Position numbers and translations under genes: made by a program. Under the pieces are notes generated by a model. The model saw only the letters and a program-made list of their open reading frames with translations. It ran no database searches and was not told the DNA's origin. This document shows, one piece after another, positions 54,772 through 64,000 of a DNA stretch of 64,000 nucleotides (positions are counted from its first letter, which is position 1; each line of letters opens with the position of its first letter). Source of the DNA: Pseudorhizobium pelagicum (GTDB taxonomy: Bacteria > Pseudomonadota > Alphaproteobacteria > Rhizobiales > Rhizobiaceae); assembly GCA_000722615.1 (NCBI GenBank), contig JOKI01000015.1:62001-126000 (forward strand). The letters are read 5' to 3'.

Positions 54772-54796
54772 AACGCGTCGGAACCAAGGCGGTTCC
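54772..54796 (-). promoter_or_regulatory. EcfG/RpoE2-type promoter upstream of the DUF1206-PAP2 genes
   Basis: On the minus strand GGAAC (54796-54792) is followed after exactly 16 nt by CGTT (54775-54772). It meets the alphaproteobacterial general-stress consensus fully and ends 27 bp before the DUF1206 start. Confidence 0.7.
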
Positions 54797-54819
54797 GGAA
54801 GCCGATGCTGCAAAACGAT

Positions 54820-54847
54820 AAGGCCCGCCTCCTGAGAAGCGGGCCTT
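54820..54847 (-). terminator. Terminator of the ggu operon
   Basis: A 9-bp perfect stem, AAGGCCCGC with GCGGGCCTT, has a 10-nt loop and sits 24 bp after the gguB stop on the minus strand. It is followed by a broken U-run (TTATCGTTTT). Confidence 0.7.
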
Positions 54848-54870
54848 TGGTTTCAGCCGGAATGGCGAGA

Positions 54871-56057
54871 TCAGCGGCGCTGGTTGTAGACGTCGACGCA
54901 GACGGCACCCAGAAGCACCAGCCCCTTGATCACCTGCTGATAATCGATGCCGATGCCGAGGATCGACATGCCGTTGTTCATGACGCCCATGATGAAGGCG
55001 CCGATCACGGCACCCGTGACCTTGCCGACGCCGCCATAGGCCGAGGCGCCGCCAATGAAGCAGGCGGCGATCACGTCGAGCTCGAAGCCGATGCCGGCCT
55101 TCGGCGTCGCCGTGTTCAGCCGCGCGGCAAAGACGAGCCCGGCCAGAGCCGCGAGCACGCCCATGTTGACGAAGGTGAAGAAGGTCAGCCGCGCCGTCTT
55201 GATCCCGGACAGGGCCGCCGCCTTCTCGTTGCCGCCGACCGCATAGATCTGCCGGCCGAAGATCGTCCTGTTGGTGAAGAAGGCGTAGCAGCCGATCAGG
55301 AGTGCCATGATGATCAGCACGTTCGGCATGCCGCGATGGGAGGCAAGCAGATAGGCCACATAGCCGATCACCAGGAAGATCGCGACATTCTTGGCGACGA
55401 AGAAGCCGAAGGGCTCCGTCTCGACCTCATGCAGGACCCGCCGCGAGCGGCCCTTGAAGTTCTGCCAGACGAGGAAGGCTGCAGCAGCGAGACCCACGGC
55501 GAAAGACGTGAGATAGACGCCGCTGCTGGACGATACGAACTCGGGAATATAGCCGGAGGACAGCTTCTGGAAGGTCGGATCGAAGGGGCCGATCGAACGC
55601 CCGCCGAGGACGGCGATCATCAGGCCGCGGAACACCAGCATTCCTGCCAGCGTGACGATGAACGACGGTATCTTGAAATAGGCGATCCAGAAGCCCTGTG
55701 CCGCCCCGATCAGGCCGCCGAGCGCCAGGCAGATGACGGCAGCCAGCACGAAGTTCAGGTCGTATTGCACCATCAGCACCGCGGCGATGGCGCCGATGAA
55801 GCCTGCCACGGAGCCCACCGAAAGGTCGATGTGGCCGGTGACGATGACCATCAGCATGCCGAGCGCCATGATCACGATATAGCTGTTCTGCAGGATGATG
55901 TTTGTAATGTTGAGCGGCTTCAGGATGACGCCGCCGGTGGCGAACTGGAAGAAGAGGACGATCGCCAGCAGCGACATCATCATCCCGTATTCGCGCAGAT
56001 TGTCCTTCCAGAAGCCGGTGCCGCGCGGCGGCGCAGCCAGCGTGTTGGGCGGGTTAG

Positions 56058-56061
<4 letters not shown>
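54871..56061 (-). CDS. gguB: Multiple-monosaccharide ABC transporter permease (MmsB/GguB)
   Basis: The protein has 396 residues and about ten membrane helices, BPD_transp_2 (ribose/xylose permease) family. Family parts are [41 protein letters not shown] and [34 protein letters not shown]. The conserved HIDLSVGS is typical of RbsC-like subunits. It forms the channel of the ChvE system. Its start overlaps the gguA stop by 4 bp and a GAGGGA site lies upstream. It is the last gene of the operon. Confidence 0.94.
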
Positions 56062-57620
<1,559 letters not shown>

Positions 57621-57640
57621 CCGGAAACTCCGCTGCTGGG

Positions 57641-57670
57641 AAAAAAGGCGCCCGCGTCTTCGCAGGCGCC
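57641..57670 (-). terminator. Hairpin with U-run between chvE and gguA
   Basis: On the minus strand GGCGCCTGCG and CGCGGGCGCC flank a tetraloop with one mismatch, then six T residues follow at 57646-57641. It lies between the chvE stop (57681) and the gguA start (57620), so it probably acts as a partial terminator that keeps ChvE above GguAB. Confidence 0.75.
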
Positions 57671-57680
57671 CTCAGATAGC

Positions 57681-58745
57681 TTACTTGATCTGGTCTGCGG
57701 TGTAGTAACCGCTGCCAACCAGGACTTCTTCCCAGTTGTCCTTGTTCACGACGACTGGCTTCAGCAGGTAGGATGGAACGACCTTGACGCCGTTGTCATA
57801 GGTCTTGGTGTCCGTCACTTCCGGCTCCTTACCGGTCATCACGGCATCGACCATGTCGACGGTGACGCTTGCAAGGTCACGGGTGTCCTTGAAGATGGTC
57901 GAATACTGCTCGCCTGCGAGGATGGACTTCACCGACGGGACTTCCGCATCCTGGCCGCTGACGATCGGCATCGGCATGTCGCCGCTGCCGTAGCCGACGC
58001 CCTTCAGCGAAGACAGGATGCCGATCGAGATGCCGTCATAGGGTGACAGGACGGCGTCGAGGCGCTTGTCGGAGTAGGTCGAGCTCAGGAGAGCATCCAT
58101 GCGGGCCTGTGCCGTGGCACCATCCCAGCGAAGGGTGGCAACCTGGTCCATGCCGGTCTGGCCGCTGCCGACGACGAGTTCGCCGCTGTCGATCATCGGC
58201 TGCAGCACGCTCATGGCGCCGTCGTAGAAGAAGTAGGCATTGTTGTCGTCCGGCGAACCGCCGAAGAGCTCGATGTTGTAGGGGCCTTCCCTGCCGCTGG
58301 CCTTCAGGCCGTCGACGAGCGACTGCGCCTGCAGCACGCCGACCTGGAAGTTGTCGAAGGTGGCATAGTAGTCGACATTGCCGCTGTCGCGGATCAGGCG
58401 GTCATAGGCGATGACCTTGATGTCCTGATCGGCTGCCTGCTGCAGCACGTCCGACAGCGTGGTGCCGTCGATCGAGGCGATGACGAGAACCTTGGCGCCC
58501 TTCACGATCATGTTCTCGATCTGCGAGAGCTGATTCGGAACGTCGTCTTCCGCATACTGAAGATCGGTTTCGTAACCGCGCTCCTGCAGGACCTTCACCA
58601 TGTTGTCGCCGTCGGCGATCCAGCGGGCAGAGGACTTGGTCGGCATGGCAACGCCGACAAGGCCCTTGTCCTGGGCGCCGGCCGGCGCGGCAAACGCCAT
58701 CGATGCCAGCATCGCGGCAGTCGTCAGATATTTCAGCATTTTCAT
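57681..58745 (-). CDS. chvE: Multiple-sugar-binding periplasmic protein ChvE
   Basis: The protein has 354 residues. A signal peptide (ending PAGAQ, about residues 1-25) is followed by the type I binding-protein fold with [81 protein letters not shown] YDRLI stretch and [17 protein letters not shown]. This is highly typical of Agrobacterium ChvE, which binds arabinose, galactose, glucose, fucose and sugar acids. In Agrobacterium it also interacts with VirA; no vir genes are seen here. GGAGGAG stands before the ATG at 58745. Confidence 0.95.
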   Translation of the reverse strand: MKMLKYLTTAAMLASMAFAAPAGAQDKGLVGVAMPTKSSARWIADGDNMVKVLQERGYETDLQYAEDDVPNQLSQIENMIVKGAKVLVIASIDGTTLSDVLQQAADQDIKVIAYDRLIRDSGNVDYYATFDNFQVGVLQAQSLVDGLKASGREGPYNIELFGGSPDDNNAYFFYDGAMSVLQPMIDSGELVVGSGQTGMDQVATLRWDGATAQARMDALLSSTYSDKRLDAVLSPYDGISIGILSSLKGVGYGSGDMPMPIVSGQDAEVPSVKSILAGEQYSTIFKDTRDLASVTVDMVDAVMTGKEPEVTDTKTYDNGVKVVPSYLLKPVVVNKDNWEEVLVGSGYYTADQIK

Positions 58746-58820
58746 AATTACTCCTCCGAAAAGGCGGACGTCTTTGTCCGCTGAAATGGCTGGCGGCCCC
58801 CTGCCGCCAGCCTTTGCAAC

Positions 58821-60665
58821 TCAGTGGTTGTCGCGCGGAATGCCTTCCGTTTGCGCAATCCGCTGGTATTTCACGGCGGGTTCGAGAACCGCGCCGGATT
58901 CCATCTGACCGACGATGCCACGCTGGATTTCCTGCCAGGGCGTCTGGTGCTTCGGATACTGATAGCCACCGTGGGCCTCCAGGGTCTGGCGGCGTTCGGC
59001 AAGCTCCTCCTCGGAAATCAGGATGTCGGCCGTGCCGCGACCGACGTCGATGCGCACGCGGTCGCCGGTCTTCAGCAGCGCCAAGCCGCCGCCCGCAGCC
59101 GCCTCCGGAGAGGCGTTGAGGATGGACGGGCTGCCCGAGGTTCCCGACTGACGACCGTCGCCGATGCAGGCCAGCGACGTGATCCCCTGCTTCAGGAGGT
59201 AGTCGGGGGCGCGCATGTTGACCACTTCGGCCGCGCCGGGATAGCCGATCGGGCCGGCGCCGCGCATGAAGAGGACGCTATGCGCGTCGATCTGCAGTGA
59301 CGGATCGTCGATCCGCTTGTGGTAGTCCTCCGGTCCGTCGAAGACGACCGCACGACCTTCGAAGGCCTCCGGATCGTCCGGGTTCGACAGGTAGCGTTCC
59401 CGGAACTCCGGCGAGATGACGCTGGTCTTCATGATTGCCGAGGAGAACAGGTTGCCGCGCAGGACGCGGAAGCCGGCGCGCTCCTTGAGCGGCTGATCGA
59501 AGGGACGGATGACCTTCTCGTCCTCGATGATGGCACCGCGGCAGTTCTCGCCGATCGTCTTGCCGTTGACGGTCATCGCATCCTCGTGGATGAGGCCGTG
59601 GTTCATCAGCTGGTTGACGACGGCCGGAACGCCACCGGCGTGATAATAGTCCTCGCCGAGATATTCACCGGCCGGCTGCAGGTTGACGAGCAGCGGCACG
59701 TCTTCGCCATAGGTCTGCCAGTCGTCGACGGACAGCTCGACGCCCATGTGGCGTGCGAGACCGTTCAGATGGATCGGCGCATTGGTAGAGCCGCCGATCG
59801 CCGAATTGACGCGGATGGCGTTGATGAAGGCTTCCCTGGTCATGATCTCGGAGGGCTTCAGGTCTTCCTTGACCATTTCCACGATCCGGAGACCGGTCAG
59901 ATAGGCAACCTCCTGGCGATCGCGATAGGGCGCCGGAATGGCCGCCGAGCCCGGAAGCTGCATGCCGAGCGCTTCGGCCAGCGAATTCATCGTGGTCGCG
60001 GTGCCCATGGTATTGCAGTAGCCGGTCGACGGTGCCGACGAGGCGACCAGCTTGACGAAGCCGGCGTAGTCGATCTCGCCCTTGGCCAGCAGTTCGCGCG
60101 CCTTCCAGACGATCGTCCCGGAGCCGGTGCGCTCGCCGCGGAACCAGCCGTTCAGCATCGGGCCGACCGACAGCGCGATCGACGGGATGTTGACCGTCGC
60201 CGCCGCCATGAGACAGGCCGGCGTGGTCTTGTCGCAGCCGATCGTCAGCACGACGCCGTCGAGCGGGTAGCCGTAGAGCACTTCGACAAGTCCGAGGTAG
60301 GCGAGATTGCGGTCGAGGCCGGCGGTCGGACGCTTGCCGGTCTCCTGGATCGGATGCACCGGAAACTCGATGGCAATGCCGCCGGCTTCGCGGATGCCTT
60401 CGCGCAGGCGCTTGGCGAGCTCCAGATGGTGCCGGTTGCAGGGCGACAGGTCGGAGCCGGTCTGGGCGATGCCGATGATCGGGCGATCCGACTGCAATTC
60501 CGCCTGGCTGAGGCCGAAATTCATGTAGCGCTCGAGATAGAGCGCCGTCATGTCCGCATTGTGCGGATTGTCGAACCAGGCCCGCGACCGCAGTCTGGTC
60601 GTCTCTCCGCGGGCATGGTCCGTTTCGGCAATTTCGGTCGAAGGCAGGTTTTCGGAATTTGTCAT
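58821..60665 (-). CDS. IlvD/Edd-family sugar-acid dehydratase, probable L-arabonate (D-xylonate/D-fuconate) dehydratase
   Basis: The protein has 614 residues. IlvD/Edd motifs are [33 protein letters not shown] with an iron-sulfur Cys, [22 protein letters not shown] with another, and [17 protein letters not shown]. The [2Fe-2S] pattern and length match the rhizobial L-arabonate and D-xylonate dehydratases rather than dihydroxyacid dehydratase. It makes a 2-keto-3-deoxy acid from the aldonate produced by the adjacent dehydrogenase. It lies between the dehydrogenase and chvE on the same strand. Confidence 0.9.
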   Translation of the reverse strand: MTNSENLPSTEIAETDHARGETTRLRSRAWFDNPHNADMTALYLERYMNFGLSQAELQSDRPIIGIAQTGSDLSPCNRHHLELAKRLREGIREAGGIAIEFPVHPIQETGKRPTAGLDRNLAYLGLVEVLYGYPLDGVVLTIGCDKTTPACLMAAATVNIPSIALSVGPMLNGWFRGERTGSGTIVWKARELLAKGEIDYAGFVKLVASSAPSTGYCNTMGTATTMNSLAEALGMQLPGSAAIPAPYRDRQEVAYLTGLRIVEMVKEDLKPSEIMTREAFINAIRVNSAIGGSTNAPIHLNGLARHMGVELSVDDWQTYGEDVPLLVNLQPAGEYLGEDYYHAGGVPAVVNQLMNHGLIHEDAMTVNGKTIGENCRGAIIEDEKVIRPFDQPLKERAGFRVLRGNLFSSAIMKTSVISPEFRERYLSNPDDPEAFEGRAVVFDGPEDYHKRIDDPSLQIDAHSVLFMRGAGPIGYPGAAEVVNMRAPDYLLKQGITSLACIGDGRQSGTSGSPSILNASPEAAAGGGLALLKTGDRVRIDVGRGTADILISEEELAERRQTLEAHGGYQYPKHQTPWQEIQRGIVGQMESGAVLEPAVKYQRIAQTEGIPRDNH

Positions 60666-60713
60666 GGTCTACTTCTCACGCGTGGATGGGGACGAGGCGA
60701 GCGGCACGCATCG

Positions 60714-61637
60714 CTAGTCCTCGAAGGGTTCGACGGCATGCCGGCGTCCGAGCAGGAAAGCGTCGGCGACATGGACCAGCGGCGAGAAGTCCGCGTCGCT
60801 GCGGCCCTCCCCGACCAGCTGGACGAAATGCTTGTAGAGGTTCCGGTATTCCCTGTCCTCTTCGACCATCCGCTGCTCGCCATCGACGGTGAGCCGGCTG
60901 CCGCCATGAGTGACGACGACAGGCCCCTCTTCCGTGTCGATGCGGATGTCCCAGGTCTGCGGTCCGGTCTGCCGCCAGTCGAACTCGGCCGTCACGGCCA
61001 TGCCGCCGACGGCTTCGAAGACAAGGCTCGCCGCAATCGGCGCTGCGCGGTTTTCCGGGAAGAACAGGTCCGAGCGAACGAGGTGGAACGGCACCGGCAT
61101 GATCCGTGTCACGATCGACAGCGCATTGATGCCGGGATCGAAGACCCCGAGACCGCCCGGCTCCCAGATCCAGGCTTGGCCCGGATGCCAGTGGCGAACG
61201 TCTTCCTTCCACTCCACCGCGACGCTGCGGATCGTCCGCTGCGCCAGCAGTGCCCGTGTCGGCTCGACGGCAGCGGCTTCGCGCGAGTGCCAGGTGGCAA
61301 AAAGCGTCACGCCCTTTTCTTTCGCCAAAGCCTCCAGCGCATGGACCTCGGAAAGCGTCGCGCCGGGCGGCTTTTCCAGCATCACATGCTTGCCGGCCTC
61401 GATCGCGGCTCTTGCCTGCTCGAACCTGCCCTGCGGCGGCGTGCAGAGAGAGACGGCATCGATCTCTGTGTCGGAGGACAACAGATCCTGGATGTCGTTG
61501 AACGAGGCGACGCCGTCGAGCGTCGCATTGCGGCTCGCGACGGCAACCAGTTCGATGCCGCCGGTCGCCTCGATGGCACCGAGATGCTGGTCCCTGGCAA
61601 TCTTGCCCAGTCCAACGATGCCGAGACGGATGCTCAT
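60714..61637 (-). CDS. Gfo/Idh/MocA-family sugar dehydrogenase, D-galactose/L-arabinose 1-dehydrogenase type
   Basis: The protein has 307 residues. An N-terminal Rossmann fold (GIVGLGKIARDQHLGAI, residues 6-22) is followed by VMLEKPPG (the EKP motif with catalytic Lys) and a C-terminal beta-sheet domain with WEPGGLGVFDPGINALSIVTRI. This is the pattern of rhizobial and pseudomonad galactose 1-dehydrogenases. It oxidises the sugar C1 to a lactone. No lactonase gene is next to it; spontaneous or remote hydrolysis would supply the acid for the dehydratase. GAGG precedes the ATG at 61637. Confidence 0.9.
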   Translation of the reverse strand: MSIRLGIVGLGKIARDQHLGAIEATGGIELVAVASRNATLDGVASFNDIQDLLSSDTEIDAVSLCTPPQGRFEQARAAIEAGKHVMLEKPPGATLSEVHALEALAKEKGVTLFATWHSREAAAVEPTRALLAQRTIRSVAVEWKEDVRHWHPGQAWIWEPGGLGVFDPGINALSIVTRIMPVPFHLVRSDLFFPENRAAPIAASLVFEAVGGMAVTAEFDWRQTGPQTWDIRIDTEEGPVVVTHGGSRLTVDGEQRMVEEDREYRNLYKHFVQLVGEGRSDADFSPLVHVADAFLLGRRHAVEPFED

Positions 61638-61645
61638 GGCGCGCC

Positions 61646-62635
61646 TCAGAGCTTGCGGATGGAGACGGGTGCCTCAGCAGCCACCGTCAGCGTATTGACG
61701 AGCGGCAGCTTGAACGGCTCGGCAGCGATCTCGAACACATCACCTGGCTCGGTCTTGACGCCTTCCGAGAACGACAGCGTTGCCGTGCCGAAGAAATGCA
61801 CGTGAAGGTCGCCGGGACGGCGGAAAAGCTCGTACTTGAAGTTATGGTGCTCGAGGTTGGCAATCGAATGCGACATGTTCGCTTCGCCCGACAGGAAGGG
61901 CTTTTCGAAGATCACCGCATCGCCACGGCGAACGCGCGACGTTCCCTCCACATGCGCAGGCAGATCGCCGACGATGAGCTCGGCGCCGAGAGCCGCCTGG
62001 CGCAGCTTCGAGTGAGCAAGCCAGAGATAGTTGCCCTTCTCGGTCACGTGGTCGGAGAACTCATTGGCGAGACAGAAGCCGAGGCGGAACGGCGTGCCAT
62101 CGGGACCGATCATATAGATGGCGGCGAGCTCAGGCTCTTCCCCGCCATCGAGCGCGAAGGCGGGCGAAACCAGATCCTCGCCGGTGGCGCGCAGCTGCGA
62201 ACCGTCGCCCTTGTAGAACCACTCCGGCTGCACGCCGACCTGGCCGTCCGCGGGCTTGCCGCCTTCGACACCCATCTGGAACATGCGCATGGAATCGGTG
62301 GGCTTTTCGGCAGACTGTGCCGCCTTGTGCATCTTGTCGCGTCCGTCGGCAGACCCGAGATGAGTCAGGCCCGTTCCTGCAACGAAGAAATGCGCCGGAT
62401 CCGCGTGCGACACCGGGATCGTCAATCGTCCCTCGTCCTGCGCGCGCCGAAGATCAATGTCTTCCGCATAGCCGAGCGCATCGATGCGCTCCTGCAGGGA
62501 CTGCCCCGCCTCGATGGCACCCATGGCCAGATCGTAGGTGGATGCGGCGTCGCGCACGACCCGTCCCGCACCGACACCATCCCAGGCAACAACCTTGACG
62601 CCGTCGCCATCACGCACTTGAAGAATTCGCAGCAT
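61646..62635 (-). CDS. gguC: GguC/AraD1-family fumarylacetoacetate-hydrolase-fold protein
   Basis: The protein has 329 residues. The C-terminal two thirds show the FAH-like fold: GTGLTHLGSADGRDKM, PALDGGEEPELAAIYMIGPDG and GFCLANEFSDHVTE with clustered acidic metal ligands, and KLRQAALGAELIVGDLP. GguC is part of the Agrobacterium gguABC set; the family is annotated as acting on 2-keto-3-deoxy sugar acids such as L-2-keto-3-deoxyarabonate, which would be the next step after the dehydratase. It is the first gene of the minus-strand operon. The ATG at 62635 is preceded by AGAGGG. Confidence 0.9.
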   Translation of the reverse strand: MLRILQVRDGDGVKVVAWDGVGAGRVVRDAASTYDLAMGAIEAGQSLQERIDALGYAEDIDLRRAQDEGRLTIPVSHADPAHFFVAGTGLTHLGSADGRDKMHKAAQSAEKPTDSMRMFQMGVEGGKPADGQVGVQPEWFYKGDGSQLRATGEDLVSPAFALDGGEEPELAAIYMIGPDGTPFRLGFCLANEFSDHVTEKGNYLWLAHSKLRQAALGAELIVGDLPAHVEGTSRVRRGDAVIFEKPFLSGEANMSHSIANLEHHNFKYELFRRPGDLHVHFFGTATLSFSEGVKTEPGDVFEIAAEPFKLPLVNTLTVAAEAPVSIRKL

Positions 62636-62939
62636 TGACCCTCTACCCAAAGCACTTTCGGTAAGGCCGCACGAGGCGGCCATCTCCTCCCACCCCGATC
62701 ATGCCGGAGAGAATATAATAGGATTATTGGAGCGATGGGGCCATTGTCAAGCGCACCGCTATCCCACCGACCGCACTCAAGTAGACATCTTTTATGCTGC
62801 TAAATCAGTAAGAAAACACCGAACAACTTGCCGGCTATACGATTTTTTTCAGACAACTCCTCAAAAACCCCCTTGCAAAAGTATGACAATATGGAAATGT
62901 TAGAAGGTCATAGGCCATCATCTTCTGGGAGGATTTAAG
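62636..62939. promoter_or_regulatory. Divergent control region between gguC and the YtfQ-like gene
   Basis: This 304-bp non-coding, AT-rich stretch must hold both promoters. Two inverted repeats stand out: ATAAT-AGG-ATTAT at 62715-62727, nearer gguC, and TATGAC-N19-GTCATA at 62882-62912, just before the YtfQ-like gene's ribosome site. A transcription regulator could bind either. No regulator gene is adjacent, and I see no tRNA or riboswitch. Confidence 0.5.
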
Positions 62940-63899
62940 ATGAAAAAGGCACTCGCGGCGTTTACCGTCGCATTTTCCGCATGTCTCGCATCCGGCGTTT
63001 CCGCACAGTCCCTGACCGTGGGCTTCTCGCAGATCGGCTCAGAGTCCGGCTGGCGCGCCGCCGAGACGACGGTCACGAAACAGGAAGCGGAAAAGCGCGG
63101 CATCGACCTGAAGTTTGCCGATGCGCAGCAGAAGCAGGAAAACCAGATTAAGGCGATCCGCGGCTTCATCGCGCAGGGCGTCGATGCGATCCTGGTTGCC
63201 CCGGTCGTCGCGACCGGCTGGGAATCGGTCCTGCAGGAAGCCAAGGAAGAAGAGATCCCCGTGATCCTTCTCGACCGGCAGATCGAAGCATCGGACGATC
63301 TCTACCTCACGGCCGTCACCTCGGATCAGGTCCATGAGGGCAAGGTCGCCGGCGACTGGCTGGTGAAGGACATCGGCGACAAGCCGTGCAACGTCGTGGA
63401 GCTCCAGGGCACCACGGGCTCCTCGCCCGCAATCAACCGCAAGAAGGGTTTCGAGGAAGCGCTTGCCTCGCATGACAACATCAAGATCACCCGCTCGCAG
63501 ACCGGCGACTTCACCCGCACCAAGGGTAAGGAAGTCATGGAAAGCTTCATCAAGGCGGAAGGCGGCGGCCAGGATATCTGCGCCGTCTATGCCCATAACG
63601 ACGACATGGCCGTCGGCGCCATCCAGGCCATCAAGGAAGCTGGCCTGAAGCCGGGCTCCGACATCAAGATCGTCTCGATTGACGCCGTTCCGGACATCTT
63701 CAAGGCCATGGCCGAGGGTGAGGCCAATGCGACAGTGGAACTGACGCCCAACATGGCAGGCCCGGCTTTCGATGTTCTGGAAGCCTACCTGAAGGACAAG
63801 ACGGAACCGCCGAAGTGGATCCAGACGGAATCGAAGCTCTACACCGCCGCTGACGATCCGATGGCCGTCTACGAAGCCAAGAAGGACCTCGGCTACTGA
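62940..63899 (+). CDS. ytfQ: Galactofuranose/monosaccharide-binding periplasmic protein (YtfQ type)
   Basis: The protein has 319 residues. The signal peptide (residues 1-22, ending GVSAQ) is followed by TVGFSQIGSESGWRAAETTVTKQEAEKRGIDLKFADAQQKQENQIKAIRGFIAQGVDAILVAPVVATGWESVL, very typical of YtfQ, and by IVSIDAVPDIFKAMAEGEANATVELTPNMAGP. It binds furanose forms of hexoses for an ABC importer whose other genes probably lie beyond the window's right edge. GGGAGG lies 7 nt before the ATG at 62940. It is divergent from the ggu operon. Confidence 0.92.
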   Translation: MKKALAAFTVAFSACLASGVSAQSLTVGFSQIGSESGWRAAETTVTKQEAEKRGIDLKFADAQQKQENQIKAIRGFIAQGVDAILVAPVVATGWESVLQEAKEEEIPVILLDRQIEASDDLYLTAVTSDQVHEGKVAGDWLVKDIGDKPCNVVELQGTTGSSPAINRKKGFEEALASHDNIKITRSQTGDFTRTKGKEVMESFIKAEGGGQDICAVYAHNDDMAVGAIQAIKEAGLKPGSDIKIVSIDAVPDIFKAMAEGEANATVELTPNMAGPAFDVLEAYLKDKTEPPKWIQTESKLYTAADDPMAVYEAKKDLGY

Positions 63900-63915
63900 G
63901 CCGAACCGTCAAAGG

Positions 63916-63935
63916 GGGGCCGGCACGCCGGTCCC
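63916..63935 (+). other. GC-rich stem-loop after the YtfQ-like gene
   Basis: GGGGCCGGC pairs with GCCGGTCCC, allowing one G-T pair, over a very small loop 17 bp after the stop. It may be another intercistronic hairpin like those after the other binding-protein genes. It is weaker than those. Confidence 0.4.
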
Positions 63936-64000
63936 ACCGCCCTTCCTGAAGCATGACTGGGGCCGCATGTCGCGGCTCCGGTCGTCGGTCGCAGGACGTC

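Noticed and set aside
57681..58745. Evidence of Agrobacterium-type virulence next to chvE
   Set aside because: No virA/virG or T-DNA border is present; chvE and gguABC are chromosomal sugar genes in many rhizobia.

Overview
The window is GC-rich (roughly 60-65% by eye), densely coded chromosomal-type DNA from an alphaproteobacterium, most likely a member of the Rhizobiaceae (Rhizobium/Ensifer/Shinella/Agrobacterium group). The reasons are the btaA-btaB betaine-lipid pair, the chvE-gguA-gguB-gguC sugar locus, a DUF982 protein, an ArsR-methyltransferase regulator with metF, sites that look like CtrA and EcfG targets, and a GlgE/TreS-Mak/GlgB operon. I found no rRNA, tRNA, CRISPR array, insertion sequence, prophage or obviously broken gene.

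Layout: 0-6.6 kb holds a serine hydrolase, btaAB (phosphate-free membrane lipid), two cell-wall hydrolases (GH25 and an MltB-type transglycosylase) and a DMT exporter. 6.6-9 kb has an unlisted 25-residue membrane microprotein gene and the metF operon, headed by an ArsR-methyltransferase regulator with a perfect 20-bp palindrome in front. 9-16.5 kb has ettA, a lipase, and a DMT transporter/CoA-transferase/ThDP-enzyme operon, then RidA and a TIGR01244-type protein. 16.5-19.8 kb has a mutarotase-like protein, an L,D-transpeptidase and an orphan ParA with CtrA-type boxes. 19.9-27.8 kb is a seven-gene minus-strand operon: N-formylglutamate-amidohydrolase-like enzyme, TRAP transporter, glutamine-synthetase-like ligase, aldehyde dehydrogenase and iron alcohol dehydrogenase. 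I read it as a candidate gamma-glutamylation route for an amino alcohol or amine. 27.9-33.9 kb is an RpiR regulator and an ABC importer operon ending in a PP2C phosphatase, which overlaps the 3' end of metH (33.8-37.6 kb). metH carries a variant of the same operator as the metF operon.

37.7-42.6 kb has an AGE-family epimerase, an MgtC-like protein and a PAS hybrid histidine kinase with two receiver domains. 42.8-51.9 kb has a DUF982 gene and the glgE-treS/mak-glgB operon (trehalose to branched alpha-glucan via maltose-1-phosphate), preceded by a close match to the general-stress EcfG promoter. This GlgE has an extra N-terminal TIM-barrel-like domain without catalytic residues. 51.9-54.8 kb has a cupin, a DnaJ-domain protein, a PAP2 phosphatase and a DUF1206 membrane protein; the DUF1206-PAP2 pair also has an EcfG-type promoter. 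54.8-62.6 kb is a minus-strand operon gguC - sugar dehydrogenase - aldonate dehydratase - chvE - gguA - gguB, uptake and non-phosphorylative oxidation of L-arabinose/D-galactose-type sugars. Divergent from it, a YtfQ-like sugar-binding protein starts another ABC locus that runs off the right edge.

Regulatory themes: SAM-cycle control (metF operon and metH), general stress control (glgE operon and DUF1206), probable PhoB control (btaAB), probable CtrA control (parA), and stem-loops directly after periplasmic binding-protein genes. All regulatory calls rest on motif inspection only.
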